Positions 16,847-26,228 of a stretch of DNA of 64,000 bases are shown piece after piece. The stretch is from Micromonospora ferruginea (GTDB lineage: Bacteria > Actinomycetota > Actinomycetes > Mycobacteriales > Micromonosporaceae), in assembly GCF_013694245.2 (NCBI RefSeq), contig NZ_CP059322.2:3913001-3977000 (forward strand). Reading direction: 5' to 3'. Under the pieces are notes generated by a model. That model had not been told where the DNA came from. It was given only the letters and a program-made list of their open reading frames with translations, and did not search any database. The translations under genes and the position numbers were made by a program. The number at the start of each line of letters is the position of its first letter. Position 1 is the first letter of the stretch.

Positions 16847-16857
16847 ACGGCTCGCAG

Positions 16858-18414
16858 TCAGGAGGGTGGGGGTGGGGTGGGGTCCTCGACGGTGCGGCGG
16901 GGGCCGGTGAACCACGTGCGGGCCGAGGCGTACCACCAGATCGCGACGCCGAGCAGCACACCACCGACGGCCAGTGGGGCATAGTTCACCGCGGTCCAGG
17001 AGAAGTCGGGGTGGCCCGGCACGCCGGCGGGCACGATCGGCAGCACGAAGTAGACCGAGATGATCGCGATCTCCACCACCGCGATCCAGCCGAGCAGCTT
17101 GTAGCGCCGGCCGAGCGTCCACGGGCCGGGCACGAACCGGTCGCCCATCCGCAGCCGTAGGAAGATCGGGATGATGAACGACAGGTAGAGCCCGATCACC
17201 GCCACCGACACCACCGCGTAGAACGCGATCGGGATGCCCTCGCGCTGGTAGAGCGCGGGCAGGGTGAGCACCAGCCCGGCCAGCGTGGCGCCGATGATGG
17301 CGTTGACCGGCGTGCCGTTGCGGTTGACCTTCGACCAGAGCCGCCAGCCGGGCACCGCCCGGTCCCGGCTGAACGCGTACGCCATCCGCGACATCGAGGT
17401 CACGCAGCTCATCCCGCAGAAGAACTGCCCGATGGTGGAGATGATGATGACCGCCTTGAAGAAGAACGGGGTCAGCGCGGTCTCGAAGATCGCACCGGAG
17501 AACCCGCTCGCCTCGTGGATCGCCTCCACGTCGGTGGCCGCGAACAGGAACGCGAGCAGCAGGATCCAGCCGCCCACGGCGGAATAGAAGATCGACCGCC
17601 ACAGCCCCTGCGCGGCGGCCTTGGACGCGCCGCGGGTCTCCTCGGAGACGTGCGCGCAGGCGTCGAAGCCGGTGATCGTGTACTGGGTGAGCAGGAAGCC
17701 CAACGGCAGCACGTAGAACCAGAACGTCAACCCGCCGCCGTCACCGAATCCGGAGTTGTCGAACCGTTGGGTGAACACGAACCGGAAGCTCTGGTGGTCG
17801 TCCGGGACCAGGACCAGGATCAGCACCACCGCCGTCGCGCCGGCCACGTGCCACCAGACCGAGACGTTCTGGAGTACGTCGATGACGTGGTGCCCGTAGA
17901 TGTTGATCAGGCCGTGCAGCGCGAGGATCACCACGAACAGCCCGAACGTCTGCTGCCCGGTGCCGGCCCAGCCGTCGAAGAGCGCCGACAGCGTCAGGTT
18001 GAGGAACGTGGCGCAGCCGTAGTCGACCGAGGCGGTCACCGCGACCAGCCCGATCAGGTTGAGCCACCCGGTGAACCAGCCGTGCACCGGCCGCCCCATC
18101 GTGGCCGCCCACCAGTAGATCCCGCCCGCCGTCGGGTACGCCGAGACCAGCTCGGCCATGCAGAACCCGATGATCAGGATGAACATCGAGATCAGCGGCC
18201 AGCCCCAGGAGATCGCGACCGGCCCGCCGTTGTTCCACGCCTGGCCGAACGTGGTGAAGCAGCCGGCCAGGATCGAGATGATGGAGAACGAGATGGCGAA
18301 GTTGGAGAAGCCGCTCCACTTGCGGCGCAACTCCTGTTTGTAGCCGAGTTCGGCGAGTCGTCGGGCGTCGTCGTCCATCGGCTGCTCGGCGGTCGGCGCG
18401 GGCGTCGTGGCCAC
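16858..18414 (-). CDS. APC-superfamily amino acid/amine permease
   Basis: 518 residues with about 12 hydrophobic segments, in the amino acid/choline transporter branch of the APC superfamily. Seen: the N-terminal cytosolic motif LAELGYKQELRRKWSGFSNF, then FAISFSIISILAGCFTTF (TM1), ELVSAYPTAGGIYWW (TM2), GFDACAHVSEETRGASKAA (cytosolic loop) and the GTPVNAI loop. GTG 18414 follows GAGGAGGTG by a short spacer. Substrate unknown; relatives move GABA, choline, polyamines or ethanolamine-like amines. The glnA4-type catabolic operon 4 kb away makes an amine or amino alcohol an attractive guess, but the two loci are separated by other genes. Upstream to 18661 (about 250 bp) I see only one hairpin. 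Confidence 0.9.
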   Translation of the reverse strand: MATTPAPTAEQPMDDDARRLAELGYKQELRRKWSGFSNFAISFSIISILAGCFTTFGQAWNNGGPVAISWGWPLISMFILIIGFCMAELVSAYPTAGGIYWWAATMGRPVHGWFTGWLNLIGLVAVTASVDYGCATFLNLTLSALFDGWAGTGQQTFGLFVVILALHGLINIYGHHVIDVLQNVSVWWHVAGATAVVLILVLVPDDHQSFRFVFTQRFDNSGFGDGGGLTFWFYVLPLGFLLTQYTITGFDACAHVSEETRGASKAAAQGLWRSIFYSAVGGWILLLAFLFAATDVEAIHEASGFSGAIFETALTPFFFKAVIIISTIGQFFCGMSCVTSMSRMAYAFSRDRAVPGWRLWSKVNRNGTPVNAIIGATLAGLVLTLPALYQREGIPIAFYAVVSVAVIGLYLSFIIPIFLRLRMGDRFVPGPWTLGRRYKLLGWIAVVEIAIISVYFVLPIVPAGVPGHPDFSWTAVNYAPLAVGGVLLGVAIWWYASARTWFTGPRRTVEDPTPPPPS

Positions 18415-18617
18415 TGCACACCTCCTCGGGCAAGTGCTCGCAGTCTGCTCCCGCTGATCAAGGTGGTCAATACGTAGGCCGGTTAAATGCGTTGTCCCGT
18501 CGACCCGCCGGGCGCATGCTTGACGCTGTGACCAGGCCCGACCCGACGGGCCGACACCGGGCGCTCGGCAACGCCCGGTCCGTGGCGGCGCGCGGCGTCC
18601 ACCTCTCTCTCACTGAT

Positions 18618-18636
18618 GTACGGCGTTCCGCCGTAC
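18618..18636 (-). terminator. Hairpin downstream of UbiA gene
   Basis: GTACGGCG-TTC-CGCCGTAC, an 8-bp perfect stem with 3-base loop, 26 bp past the stop of the UbiA gene. No T-tract; typical of GC-rich actinobacterial terminators. Confidence 0.5.
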
Positions 18637-18661
18637 CCCGGACGCCCGCGCCGCCGCACCC

Positions 18662-19576
18662 TCACCCGGGTCCGGCGGCGCTCCACGAGGTCAGGAAGTC
18701 CGCCGCCGGCACCGCGAAGAGCAGGCAGACCCCGGCCAGACGGGCGATGGACGGCCGGCGCACGGCGACCGCGTAGCCGAGGATCAGCACCGGCGCCCAC
18801 AGGTCCTGCAGGGTCCACGAGTCCCGCCGCACCAGTACGCCGAGGTGACAGACGACCAACCACACCCCGGTCGCGGCCACCCACAGCGTCAGGCCGGCCC
18901 GCCGGCACCGGCGCGTACCCCAGCGCACCGCGGCCGTGGTGTCCCCGGCCGCGCGGTCCGCGTCGGCGTCCAGCACGGTGGTCGGCAGGTAGAGCGCGGC
19001 CACCAGGAGCAGGCCCAGCGCCGCGACGAGCACCGGGTACCCGGTGACCGGCCGGTGCAGGGACCACCCGGCCAGCGGCGCGAGCACCCCGACCGCGAGC
19101 GCGTTGGCGGCGACGTCCAGACCGGGGCGGCTCTTGAGGCGTACCGGTGGGGCGCTGTAGGCCCACCCGAGCAGCAGCACCACGGCCGTGCCCAGGGCGA
19201 ACGCCGGCCCGATCGCGGTGACCGCGAGCGCGAGCGCCGCCACCGTGGCACCGACCTGGCAGCGGACCAGGTCGGCCTCGGTGAGCAGGCCGGTGACCAG
19301 CGGCGCGGTCGCCTTGCGCGGGTTGCGACGGTCGCTGGGCAGGTCGTGCCGGTCGTTGACGGCCAGCACGGCCGCCCACACCAGCGGGCCGAGCACGACC
19401 AGCGCGGCCAGCGACCGCGGCAGCGCCGCCGGCGTCGGCAGCCAGTCGCGGGTGGCGAGCACCGACCCGGCGTACGCGGCGGCCCAGCCGAGCGGCCAGA
19501 ACCACGGTCGGGTGAGACGGACCAGCGCCCACGCCCGGTCCGCTCGCCGGTGGGTGGCGGGGTGGCGGAAGACCAT
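18662..19576 (-). CDS. UbiA-family prenyltransferase
   Basis: 304 residues, about eight or nine hydrophobic segments. Both aspartate-rich motifs that bind the prenyl diphosphate through magnesium are present: NDRHDLPSDRRNP in the first half and DADADRAAGDTT in the second. Family members attach isoprenoid chains to aromatic or glycerol acceptors (menaquinone, ubiquinone, haem O, archaeal-type lipids). The acceptor here cannot be named: there are no quinone genes nearby. I use ATG 19576 (MVFRHP); an in-frame GTG 39 bases upstream is possible. Its neighbour is a DUF456 membrane protein on the same strand 75 bp upstream. Confidence 0.85.
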   Translation of the reverse strand: MVFRHPATHRRADRAWALVRLTRPWFWPLGWAAAYAGSVLATRDWLPTPAALPRSLAALVVLGPLVWAAVLAVNDRHDLPSDRRNPRKATAPLVTGLLTEADLVRCQVGATVAALALAVTAIGPAFALGTAVVLLLGWAYSAPPVRLKSRPGLDVAANALAVGVLAPLAGWSLHRPVTGYPVLVAALGLLLVAALYLPTTVLDADADRAAGDTTAAVRWGTRRCRRAGLTLWVAATGVWLVVCHLGVLVRRDSWTLQDLWAPVLILGYAVAVRRPSIARLAGVCLLFAVPAADFLTSWSAAGPG

Positions 19577-19651
19577 GCAGCCGACGCTAGGCAGCGGCTC
19601 GGCCGGCCACCTCACGCTCGGGAGTCAGTGGTCTCCCCCGCGACGGGGACC

Positions 19652-20152
19652 TCAGGCGAACAGCAGGCCGGCCACCCAGAGCGCGGCGATCACCATGCCG
19701 GACATGAACTCGACGAGCATGGACAGGCCGGCCGCCTTGAGCGCCTGCACGGTGGCCGGCCAGGCCAGCTTGTTGCTGCCCAGCCGCAGCAGCTCCGCGC
19801 CCCAGATCCCGGCGACGAAACCGATCGGCAGCCCGATCACCGGGATCACGAAGAAGCCGACCACGCCGAGCAGCGCGCCGGCCAGCAGCGAGCGGGTGGG
19901 CACGCCGGTCCGCTTGAGGTTCCGCCCCGGCCAGAGGTACTTGACCACGGTGCCGCCGGCGGCGACCACGGTGGCGGCGGCGAGCACCGCCCAGCGGCCC
20001 GCGCCGGCGTCGCCGAACAGCGCCCACACCAGCACCCCGCCCCAGCACAGCGGCAGCGCCGGCAGGCCGGGCACCACCACGCCGGCCAGCCCGGCCAGGA
20101 TGGCGAGCGCGGCGACCACCGACACCACGGCCTGCGAATCGGTCAGACTCAA
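19652..20152 (-). CDS. DUF456 family membrane protein
   Basis: 166 residues with four to five hydrophobic segments separated by Gly/Pro-rich turns: VVSVVAALAILAGLAGVVVP, LCWGGVLVWALF, LLAGALLGVVGFFVIPVIG, then a C-terminal segment. This matches the small DUF456 family, whose function is unknown. The best start is TTG at 20152 (LSLTDSQ), with GAGAGA upstream; longer in-frame starts would be encoded by the GGGGCCCC repeat and look spurious. Confidence 0.78.
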   Translation of the reverse strand: MSLTDSQAVVSVVAALAILAGLAGVVVPGLPALPLCWGGVLVWALFGDAGAGRWAVLAAATVVAAGGTVVKYLWPGRNLKRTGVPTRSLLAGALLGVVGFFVIPVIGLPIGFVAGIWGAELLRLGSNKLAWPATVQALKAAGLSMLVEFMSGMVIAALWVAGLLFA

Positions 20153-20173
20153 GGGTTCTCTCTCTTCTCTACT

Positions 20174-20232
20174 GAAGGTGTTAAGCGGGGGCCCCGCCTC
20201 TACCGGAGGCGTTAAGCGGGGGCCCTTCCTTA
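20174..20232. repeat. GGGGCCCC/TTAAC intergenic element (copy 1)
   Basis: Two direct copies of GTTAAGCGGGGGCCC (20179-20193 and 20211-20225) with a small hairpin GCCTC-TACCG-GAGGC between. Its right end includes the TAA stop of the GGDEF-EAL gene. Same family as 26191 and 49309. Confidence 0.8.
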
Positions 20233-22380
20233 CTCCGCCAGGCGGGCGCGGATGGCGTCGGCGGGCATCGGGGCGCCGAACAGGCGGCCCTGGCCGGTGT
20301 CGCACCGCAGCGCGCGCAGCCGCTCGGCCTGCACCTCGGTCTCCACCGCCTCGGCCGTCACCGACAACTCCAGCGCGTGCGCCAGCCGGACCAGCGCGTC
20401 CACGATCCGCTCGTCGCGGTGGTCGGCGACCTCGTCCCCGCCGTCACCCCGGATCCCCTCCACGAACGGGCCGGCCAGCTTCACGCAGTGGATCGGCAAC
20501 CGGCGCAGGTACGCCAGGTTGGAGTAGCCGGTGCCGAAGTCGTCGATGGCCAGCCGCAGCCCGAGGCCGGCGAGCTGGTGCAGGGCGCGCAACGGCTCGC
20601 CCGCGCTGCCCATCACCGCGCTCTCGGTCAACTCCAGTTGCAGCAGCTCGGCGGGAAGGCCGGTGTGCTGCAACGCCTCGGCCACGGTCTCCACGATCGC
20701 CGGGTCGTCGGCCTGCCGGGCGGCCAGGTTCACGCTCACCACGGGCGTGGTGTCCGGGTGGGCCCGCCGCCACGACTCGGTGTCCCGGCACGCCTGACGC
20801 AGCACCCAGGCGCCGAGCCGCACGATCAGGCCGGTCTCCTCGGCCAGGCCGATGAACCGGTCCGGCCCGAGCAGGCCCAGCTCCGGGTGCTGCCAGCGGA
20901 CCAGCGCCTCCACCGCCACCATGCTGCCGTCCAGCAGCGAGACGATCGGCTGGTAGTGCAGCACGAACTCGCCCCGGTCCAGCGCGGCGGGCAGGTTGGC
21001 GGCGAGCGCGGAGCGGGCGATGTCGGCGGCACTGCGCTCCGGGTCGTACACCGCCCAGCGGCCCCGCCCCTCCGCCTTGGCCCAGTAGAGCGTGGTGTCG
21101 GCCGCCTTCATCAGCTCGCCGACGCTGGTCTCCGCCGCCGGGCAGTCCACGATGCCGATGCTGGCCGAGACCGCGAGCTGCTGGTCGGCGACCTGCATCG
21201 GGGCGGAGACCGCGGCCAGGGCCAGCTCGGCCACCTCCACCGCGTCGTCGAGGCCGCCGCCGGAGTCGACCAGGATGACGAACTCGTCGCCGCCCATCCG
21301 GGCCACCACGTGCCCGCGCCCGGCCACGCAGTCGCTGAGCCGGCGGGCGATCACCTGGAGCAGCCGGTCGCCCAGATCGTGCCCGAGGCTGTCGTTGACC
21401 GCCTTGAACCCGTCCAGGTCGATGAAGCAGAGCCCGACGCGCTGCTCCGGGTCGGCCGCGTCGAAGACGTCACCGAGCTTCTCGAAGAACAGCGTCCGGT
21501 TGGGCAGGCCGGTCAGCGGGTCGTGCAGCGCCTGGAAGCGCAGCCGCTGCTGAAGCTCGTACCGCTCGGTGATGTCCTCGATCATGGCCACGGTGAACCG
21601 GGGCCGGCCGTCGTCGTACCGGATCAGCGAGACGGCCAGGTCGGTCCAGACGACGCTGCCGTCCTTGCGGTAGTAACGCTTCTCCACCCGGGCGCTGTCC
21701 CGCTTGCCCTCGATCAGCTCCTGGTAGACCTCCCACATGCCGGCCGCGTCGTCGGCGTGGGCCAGCGCCGACACGTTCATCCGGCGCATCTCGGCGACGG
21801 TGTAGCCGAGCATGTCGGCGAAGGACTGGTTGACCTCGATGATCTGCCCGTCCACGCCGGCGATGCCGATGCCGATGGCCGCGCCGGTGAAGACCGCCCG
21901 GAAGCGCGCCTCACTGTCCCGCAACGCCTGCTCGACGGTGTCCCGGGCCTGCCAGGCCGACCGGGCGATCCGCTCCTGCTGGGCGAACACCCGGTCGCGC
22001 AGCGCCCGGGTGAACCCGGCCGCGAACGCGCCCTGCACCAGGGCGACGCGTTCGCGCAGCTCCGGGCCCTCCGGCCGGGCCGGCAGCACCCAGGGCAGGA
22101 ACCGGTCGCCGAGCGCCTGCACCGACCAGTCGAGCACGCCGGGCTCGGTCAGGTGCGCCTGCACCAGGGCACGCCCCACCTCCTCCGCCGGGCCGGCGGA
22201 GAACGCGGGCGCCAGCAGGGCCCGGGCCAGTCGCTCGGTGAGCGGCACCAGCAGGCGCTCGGTCTCGGCGGCGCTCATCGGCACGAACCCGATCCGCCGC
22301 ACCGCCCGGGCCCACTCCCCGGCGTACGTCACCGCGCCGGGCCGGCTGAAGTCACCCCCGTCGGTCTGCGGGGCACGCAC
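20230..22380 (-). CDS. PAS-GGDEF-EAL cyclic-di-GMP enzyme
   Basis: 716 residues. N-terminal helical region (1-150), PAS domain (about 155-275, with the typical SLIRYDDGRP and EDITER ends), GGDEF domain (about 283-450) with an intact GGDEF at 363-367 and metal-binding D321/D323, then EAL domain (about 465-715). The EAL glutamate is E491, followed by N551, ELTE at 583-586 and DDFGTG at 613-618. The usual K-x-D after that reads VKLAG, so the lysine is present but the following aspartate is alanine. Probably makes and/or degrades c-di-GMP in response to a PAS signal. Starts 6 bp after the methyltransferase stop, so the two are one transcription unit. Confidence 0.93.
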   Translation of the reverse strand: MRAPQTDGGDFSRPGAVTYAGEWARAVRRIGFVPMSAAETERLLVPLTERLARALLAPAFSAGPAEEVGRALVQAHLTEPGVLDWSVQALGDRFLPWVLPARPEGPELRERVALVQGAFAAGFTRALRDRVFAQQERIARSAWQARDTVEQALRDSEARFRAVFTGAAIGIGIAGVDGQIIEVNQSFADMLGYTVAEMRRMNVSALAHADDAAGMWEVYQELIEGKRDSARVEKRYYRKDGSVVWTDLAVSLIRYDDGRPRFTVAMIEDITERYELQQRLRFQALHDPLTGLPNRTLFFEKLGDVFDAADPEQRVGLCFIDLDGFKAVNDSLGHDLGDRLLQVIARRLSDCVAGRGHVVARMGGDEFVILVDSGGGLDDAVEVAELALAAVSAPMQVADQQLAVSASIGIVDCPAAETSVGELMKAADTTLYWAKAEGRGRWAVYDPERSAADIARSALAANLPAALDRGEFVLHYQPIVSLLDGSMVAVEALVRWQHPELGLLGPDRFIGLAEETGLIVRLGAWVLRQACRDTESWRRAHPDTTPVVSVNLAARQADDPAIVETVAEALQHTGLPAELLQLELTESAVMGSAGEPLRALHQLAGLGLRLAIDDFGTGYSNLAYLRRLPIHCVKLAGPFVEGIRGDGGDEVADHRDERIVDALVRLAHALELSVTAEAVETEVQAERLRALRCDTGQGRLFGAPMPADAIRARLAE

Positions 22381-22386
22381 GTCGGG

Positions 22387-23205
22387 TCACCCGGCGGCGC
22401 GGTCGTGCCGGGCGACGCCGCCGAACGCCCCGAAGCGTTCCGGGTGCTCGTCCACGTCGGACGGCGAGTCGGGCCGCCACAGCGGCATGTGCACCACGCC
22501 CGGTTCGAGGATCGTCCAGTCGCCGAAGAAGCCGGTGATGTCGGCCCGCGAGCGGAGCGTGATCTCGGTGGCGGTGCGCGCCGACAGCCGCTGCGCGTCG
22601 AGCATCTCCTGCGGCTGGTCCTCGAACGTGGAGTGCGAGATCACCAGGAAGCTGCCCGGCGCGGCGGCGGCCCGCAGGGTGGCCAGGACGTCGGCCGGCC
22701 GGTCGGCGTCCGGGATGAAGTGCACCACGCCGGCGAGCAGGATGCCCAGCGGCCGGTCGAAGTCGATCAGGCCGCTGGCCCGGGCCTGGTCCAGGATCAG
22801 CTTCGGCTCCCGCAGGTCGGCCAGGATCGCGGTGGCGTGCTCGTTGCCGGCCAGCAGCTCGTGGCTGTGCGCCACCGCGACCGGGTCGATGTCGACGTAG
22901 ACGATCCGGGCCCGGGCGTTCGCGGCCTGGGCGACCTCGTGCACGTTGCCGACGGTGGGGATGCCGGAGCCGATGTCGAGGAACTGGTCGATGCCGGCGT
23001 CGAGCAGCACCCGGACGGCCCGGCGTAGGAACTCCCGCCCGGAGCGCATGGTGGCGGCCAGGTTCGGTGTCATGGCCGCGATCTGCTCGGCGAGCTGCCG
23101 GTCGATCTCGAAGTTGTGCGCCCCGCCGAGGAAGTAGTCGTAGACCCGGGCGGCGCTGGGCCGGGTCAGGTCGATCTCGGCGGGAAGTCCGTCCGGCGTC
23201 TGCAT
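22387..23205 (-). CDS. SAM-dependent methyltransferase, DUF574 type
   Basis: 272 residues. Begins IDLTRPSAARVYDYFLGG, the signature N-terminus of the actinobacterial DUF574 (Methyltransf_19) family. The SAM-binding motif I is FLDIGSGIPT, motif II is VYVDIDPVAVAH, and VVHFIPD follows. These proteins are abundant in actinomycetes and mostly uncharacterised; some act in natural-product pathways, but nothing here points to one. ATG 23205 has GGGAG 8 bases upstream. Co-transcribed with the downstream c-di-GMP enzyme (6-bp gap). Confidence 0.9.
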   Translation of the reverse strand: MQTPDGLPAEIDLTRPSAARVYDYFLGGAHNFEIDRQLAEQIAAMTPNLAATMRSGREFLRRAVRVLLDAGIDQFLDIGSGIPTVGNVHEVAQAANARARIVYVDIDPVAVAHSHELLAGNEHATAILADLREPKLILDQARASGLIDFDRPLGILLAGVVHFIPDADRPADVLATLRAAAAPGSFLVISHSTFEDQPQEMLDAQRLSARTATEITLRSRADITGFFGDWTILEPGVVHMPLWRPDSPSDVDEHPERFGAFGGVARHDRAAG

Positions 23206-23320
23206 CGCTCGGTCTCCCAGGTCGTCGTCCGCCGCGCGGGCGGATCATGTGGTCCAGCCCACTCTAGGCGCGGACGACCAGGTACGGGAGATCCACTTCT
23301 CACGATGCCGCCGACCGGTC

Positions 23321-24526
23321 TCAGCCGGCGGACTCCAGCAGCAGCGAGATGCCCTGCCCGACGCCCACGCACATGGTGGCGAGCGCCCGCCGGCCGCCCC
23401 GGCGACGCAGCTCCAGCGCGGCGGTCAGCGCCAGCCGGGCGCCGCTGGCGCCGAGCGGGTGACCCAGCGCGATCGCCCCGCCGTTCGGGTTGACGTGCTC
23501 GGCGTCCACCGGCAGGCCCAGCTCGCGCAGCACCGCCACGGACTGCGCGGCGAACGCCTCGTTCAGCTCGACCACGTCGACGTCGGCCAGCGCGAGGCCG
23601 TGGCGGTCGAGCAGCTTCCGGGTGGCCGGCACCGGCCCGATCCCCATGATCCGTGGCGGGACGCCGGCCGCCGCCGCGCCGCGTACCCGGGCCAGCGGGG
23701 TGAGGCCGTAGCGGTCGACGGCGGCCGCGGAGGCGACCAGCAGCGCCACCGCGCCGTCGTTGACGCCGGAGGAGTTGCCGGCCGTCACCGTCCCGCCCTC
23801 GCGGAACGGGGTGGGCAGGGCGGCCAGCTTCTCCAGCGACGTCTCGCGGGGGTGCTCGTCGACCTCGACCAGCTTCGTCTCCCGCCGGCCGGCCGGCACG
23901 GTCACGCCGACGATCTCCTCGGCCAGCCGGCCGTCGGCCTGCGCCTTGGCGGCCCGCTGCTGCGAGCGGTACGCGTACTCGTCCTGCGCGGCGCGGTCCA
24001 CGCCGAACTCGGCGGCCACGTTCTCCGCCGTCTCCGGCATCGAGTCGATCCCCCAGCCGCGCTTCATCAGCGGGTTCACCAGCCGCCAGCCGATGGTGGT
24101 GTCGTAGACCTCGGCGGTGCGGGCGAACGGCGTGGTCGCCTTCGGCATGACGAACGGCGCCCGGCTCATGCTCTCCACGCCGCCGGCCACCACCAGGTCG
24201 GCGTCGCCGGCCACGATCGCGCGGGCGGCGGCGGCGAGCGCGTCCAGGCCGGAGCCGCAGAGCCGGTTGACGGTGGTGCCCGGCACCTCCGCCGGCAGCC
24301 CGCCGAGCAGGGCGGCCATCCGGGCCACGTTGCGGTTGTCCTCACCGGCCTGGTTGGCGCAGCCGAGGATGACGTCGTCGGTTCGGGCCCAGTCGACCGA
24401 CGGGTGGCGCGCCACCAACTCCCGGACCACGTGCGCGGCCAGGTCGTCGGGGCGGACCCCGGCGAGGGCGCCGGCGTACCGGCCGATCGGGGTGCGGACT
24501 CCGGCAACGAGGTAGGCCACGGTCAT
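23321..24526 (-). CDS. pcaF: 3-oxoadipyl-CoA thiolase-like acetyl-CoA acyltransferase
   Basis: 401 residues, degradative thiolase. Nucleophile C90 in NRLCGSG, catalytic His in [14 protein letters not shown], and the second Cys in TMCVGVGQG near the C-terminus. The stretch [19 protein letters not shown] is characteristic of PcaF/PaaJ (3-oxoadipyl-CoA thiolase of the beta-ketoadipate and phenylacetate pathways), and overall similarity to remembered E. coli PaaJ is high. However, no other pca or paa genes are nearby, so it may be a general beta-oxidation thiolase. ATG 24526 starts the usual [13 protein letters not shown]-terminus. Divergent from the GST-like gene at 24638. Confidence 0.88.
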   Translation of the reverse strand: MTVAYLVAGVRTPIGRYAGALAGVRPDDLAAHVVRELVARHPSVDWARTDDVILGCANQAGEDNRNVARMAALLGGLPAEVPGTTVNRLCGSGLDALAAAARAIVAGDADLVVAGGVESMSRAPFVMPKATTPFARTAEVYDTTIGWRLVNPLMKRGWGIDSMPETAENVAAEFGVDRAAQDEYAYRSQQRAAKAQADGRLAEEIVGVTVPAGRRETKLVEVDEHPRETSLEKLAALPTPFREGGTVTAGNSSGVNDGAVALLVASAAAVDRYGLTPLARVRGAAAAGVPPRIMGIGPVPATRKLLDRHGLALADVDVVELNEAFAAQSVAVLRELGLPVDAEHVNPNGGAIALGHPLGASGARLALTAALELRRRGGRRALATMCVGVGQGISLLLESAG

Positions 24527-24637
24527 CGAACGCACGTCCTTCGGGGGGTGGGAAGGGGTCGGTCGGCGGGCCGCCCGCCGGGTCACGGGGGCGCCCGGCG
24601 CCAGGATATCCGCGCCCGGAGCGGATAGGTTGGCGGC

Positions 24638-25603
24638 ATGGCCGGGGCCCAGTTCAGCGCAGAGACCAGTGGCGGCGGCGCGTTCGTCCGCCAGCCCAAC
24701 CGGTTCACCGGGCGGGTCACCCCGCATTCCACCTCCCCGGACGGCGGCGGGCCCGACGATCAGGGGCGCTGGCCGCTGGAGGCGGGCCGCTACCGGCTGA
24801 TCTGGTGCCGGGCCTGCCCGTGGGCGCATCGGGCGCGGATCGTGCGCGGCCTGCTCGGCCTGGACGAGGTGATCTCGCTGGGCACGGTGGACCCGATCCG
24901 CGACGAGCGGGGCTGGCGGTTCGCGCTCGACCCGGACGGCTTCGACCCGGTGCTGGGCATCGGCTTCCTCTCCGAGGCCTACCTGTCCACCGACGCCGAC
25001 TACACCGGCCGGGTCACCGTGCCGGCGCTCGTGGACACGCTCACCGGGCGGGTGGTCACCAACGACTACCCGCAGCTCACGCTCGACCTCTCCACCGAGT
25101 GGCGACGGTTTCACGCGCCCGACGCGCCGGACCTCTACCCGGTCGAGCTGCGCCCGGAGATGGACGCGCTGATGGCGGAGGTCCACCGGGACGTGAACAA
25201 CGGCGTCTACCGGTGCGGCTTCGCCACCTCGCCGGAGGCGTACGACGAGGCGTACACCGCGCTGTTCGCCCGACTGGACGCGTTGAGCGAGCGCCTCGCC
25301 GGGCGGCGCTACCTGATGGGGGACGCGATCACCGAGGCGGACGTGCGGCTGTTCACCACGCTGGTCCGCTTCGACGTCGCCTACCACGGGCACTTCAAGT
25401 GCAACCGGCAGAAGCTGACCGAGATGCCGGTGCTGTGGGCGTACGCGCGGGACCTGTTCCAGACGCCGGGCTTCGGCGAGACGGTGGACTTCGACCACAT
25501 CAAGCGGCACTACTACGCCACCCACGACATGATCAACCCGACCCGGATCGTGCCGCTCGGTCCGGACCTCGCCGGCTGGACCACGCCGCACGGGCGTGGC
25601 TGA
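24638..25603 (+). CDS. Glutathionyl-hydroquinone reductase-like (Xi-class GST fold) protein
   Basis: 321 residues of the YqjG/ECM4 family. The redox motif is C57-R-A-C60-P-W-A-H; C60 corresponds to the catalytic cysteine of the family. Other family marks: VTVPALVDT and VTNDYPQL in the thioredoxin-like domain (about 45-145) and the helical C-terminal domain with NNGVYRCGFAT, EADVRLFTTLVRFD, HFKCN and HIKRHYY. These enzymes reduce glutathionyl-(hydro)quinones. Actinobacteria use mycothiol, so the natural thiol here is probably mycothiol (inference). C57 is an additional cysteine that could form a CxxC disulphide. Confidence 0.9.
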   Translation: MAGAQFSAETSGGGAFVRQPNRFTGRVTPHSTSPDGGGPDDQGRWPLEAGRYRLIWCRACPWAHRARIVRGLLGLDEVISLGTVDPIRDERGWRFALDPDGFDPVLGIGFLSEAYLSTDADYTGRVTVPALVDTLTGRVVTNDYPQLTLDLSTEWRRFHAPDAPDLYPVELRPEMDALMAEVHRDVNNGVYRCGFATSPEAYDEAYTALFARLDALSERLAGRRYLMGDAITEADVRLFTTLVRFDVAYHGHFKCNRQKLTEMPVLWAYARDLFQTPGFGETVDFDHIKRHYYATHDMINPTRIVPLGPDLAGWTTPHGRG

Positions 25604-26228
25604 GCGCCTCGCGCGCCGGGTCGCCGCGGCCGGGGCGGCCGGGTGCGTGGTGGCCGGCGCGGTCGCGGTGACGGTCGCCGTCGTGGCCGGTCCGGGTCCC
25701 GGCCCGACCGGGTACGTCAGCGAGGCCGGTGTCACCGACAGCGGGTACGCCGGGGCGTACCGGATGGGGATCTTCACGCTGGCGGCGGCGCTGCTGCTGC
25801 TCGCCGGGGCGCTGCCCGCGGCGGCGCGCGCGGCGTCCGTGCTGCTCGGGGTCGGCGCGGTCGCCACCGTGCTCTCCGGCACGGTGACGTGCAGCGCCGG
25901 CTGCCCGCTGCCGCCGTTCGAGGCGGCCACGGTCGCCGACCTGGTGCACGGCGGGGCCAGCATCGCGGCCACCGCCGCCGTGGTGTTCGCGATGCTGGCG
26001 CTGGTGTTCTGCCCGGCGGCGGGCGGGGCGTTGCGGCGGGTGGCCGCGGTCGGCGCGGCGTTGGCGTTGCCGCTGGCCGGGGCGGTCGGGCTGGCGATGG
26101 TGCTGGTGGGGCGGGGCGCGCTGGTGGGGGTGCTGGAGCGGGTGCTGCTCACGGTGACCGCCGCGTGGGGGCTGTCCACCGCCGTGCTGCTGGTAAGGCG
26201 GGGGCCCCTCTTAACGCCTGGGCGATAG
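25596..26228 (+). CDS. Small multi-pass membrane protein (DUF998-like)
   Basis: 210 residues with about six hydrophobic segments; the first loop (GPTGYVSEAGVTDSGYAG) and the SAGCP motif in the middle resemble DUF998 membrane proteins of unknown function. GTG 25596 overlaps the upstream gene by 8 bp and lacks a clear ribosome binding site, so it is probably coupled. The last residues (VRRGPLLTPGR) and the stop codon are encoded by the GGGGCCCC/TTAAC element that starts at 26191, which suggests the repeat inserted into or replaced the original 3' end. Confidence 0.7.
   Translation: MAERLARRVAAAGAAGCVVAGAVAVTVAVVAGPGPGPTGYVSEAGVTDSGYAGAYRMGIFTLAAALLLLAGALPAAARAASVLLGVGAVATVLSGTVTCSAGCPLPPFEAATVADLVHGGASIAATAAVVFAMLALVFCPAAGGALRRVAAVGAALALPLAGAVGLAMVLVGRGALVGVLERVLLTVTAAWGLSTAVLLVRRGPLLTPGR

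Noticed and set aside
18662..24526. Biosynthetic gene cluster suggested by UbiA, DUF574 methyltransferase and thiolase proximity
   Set aside because: The genes are on separate units interleaved with a DUF456 protein and a c-di-GMP enzyme; no scaffold-forming enzyme is present.
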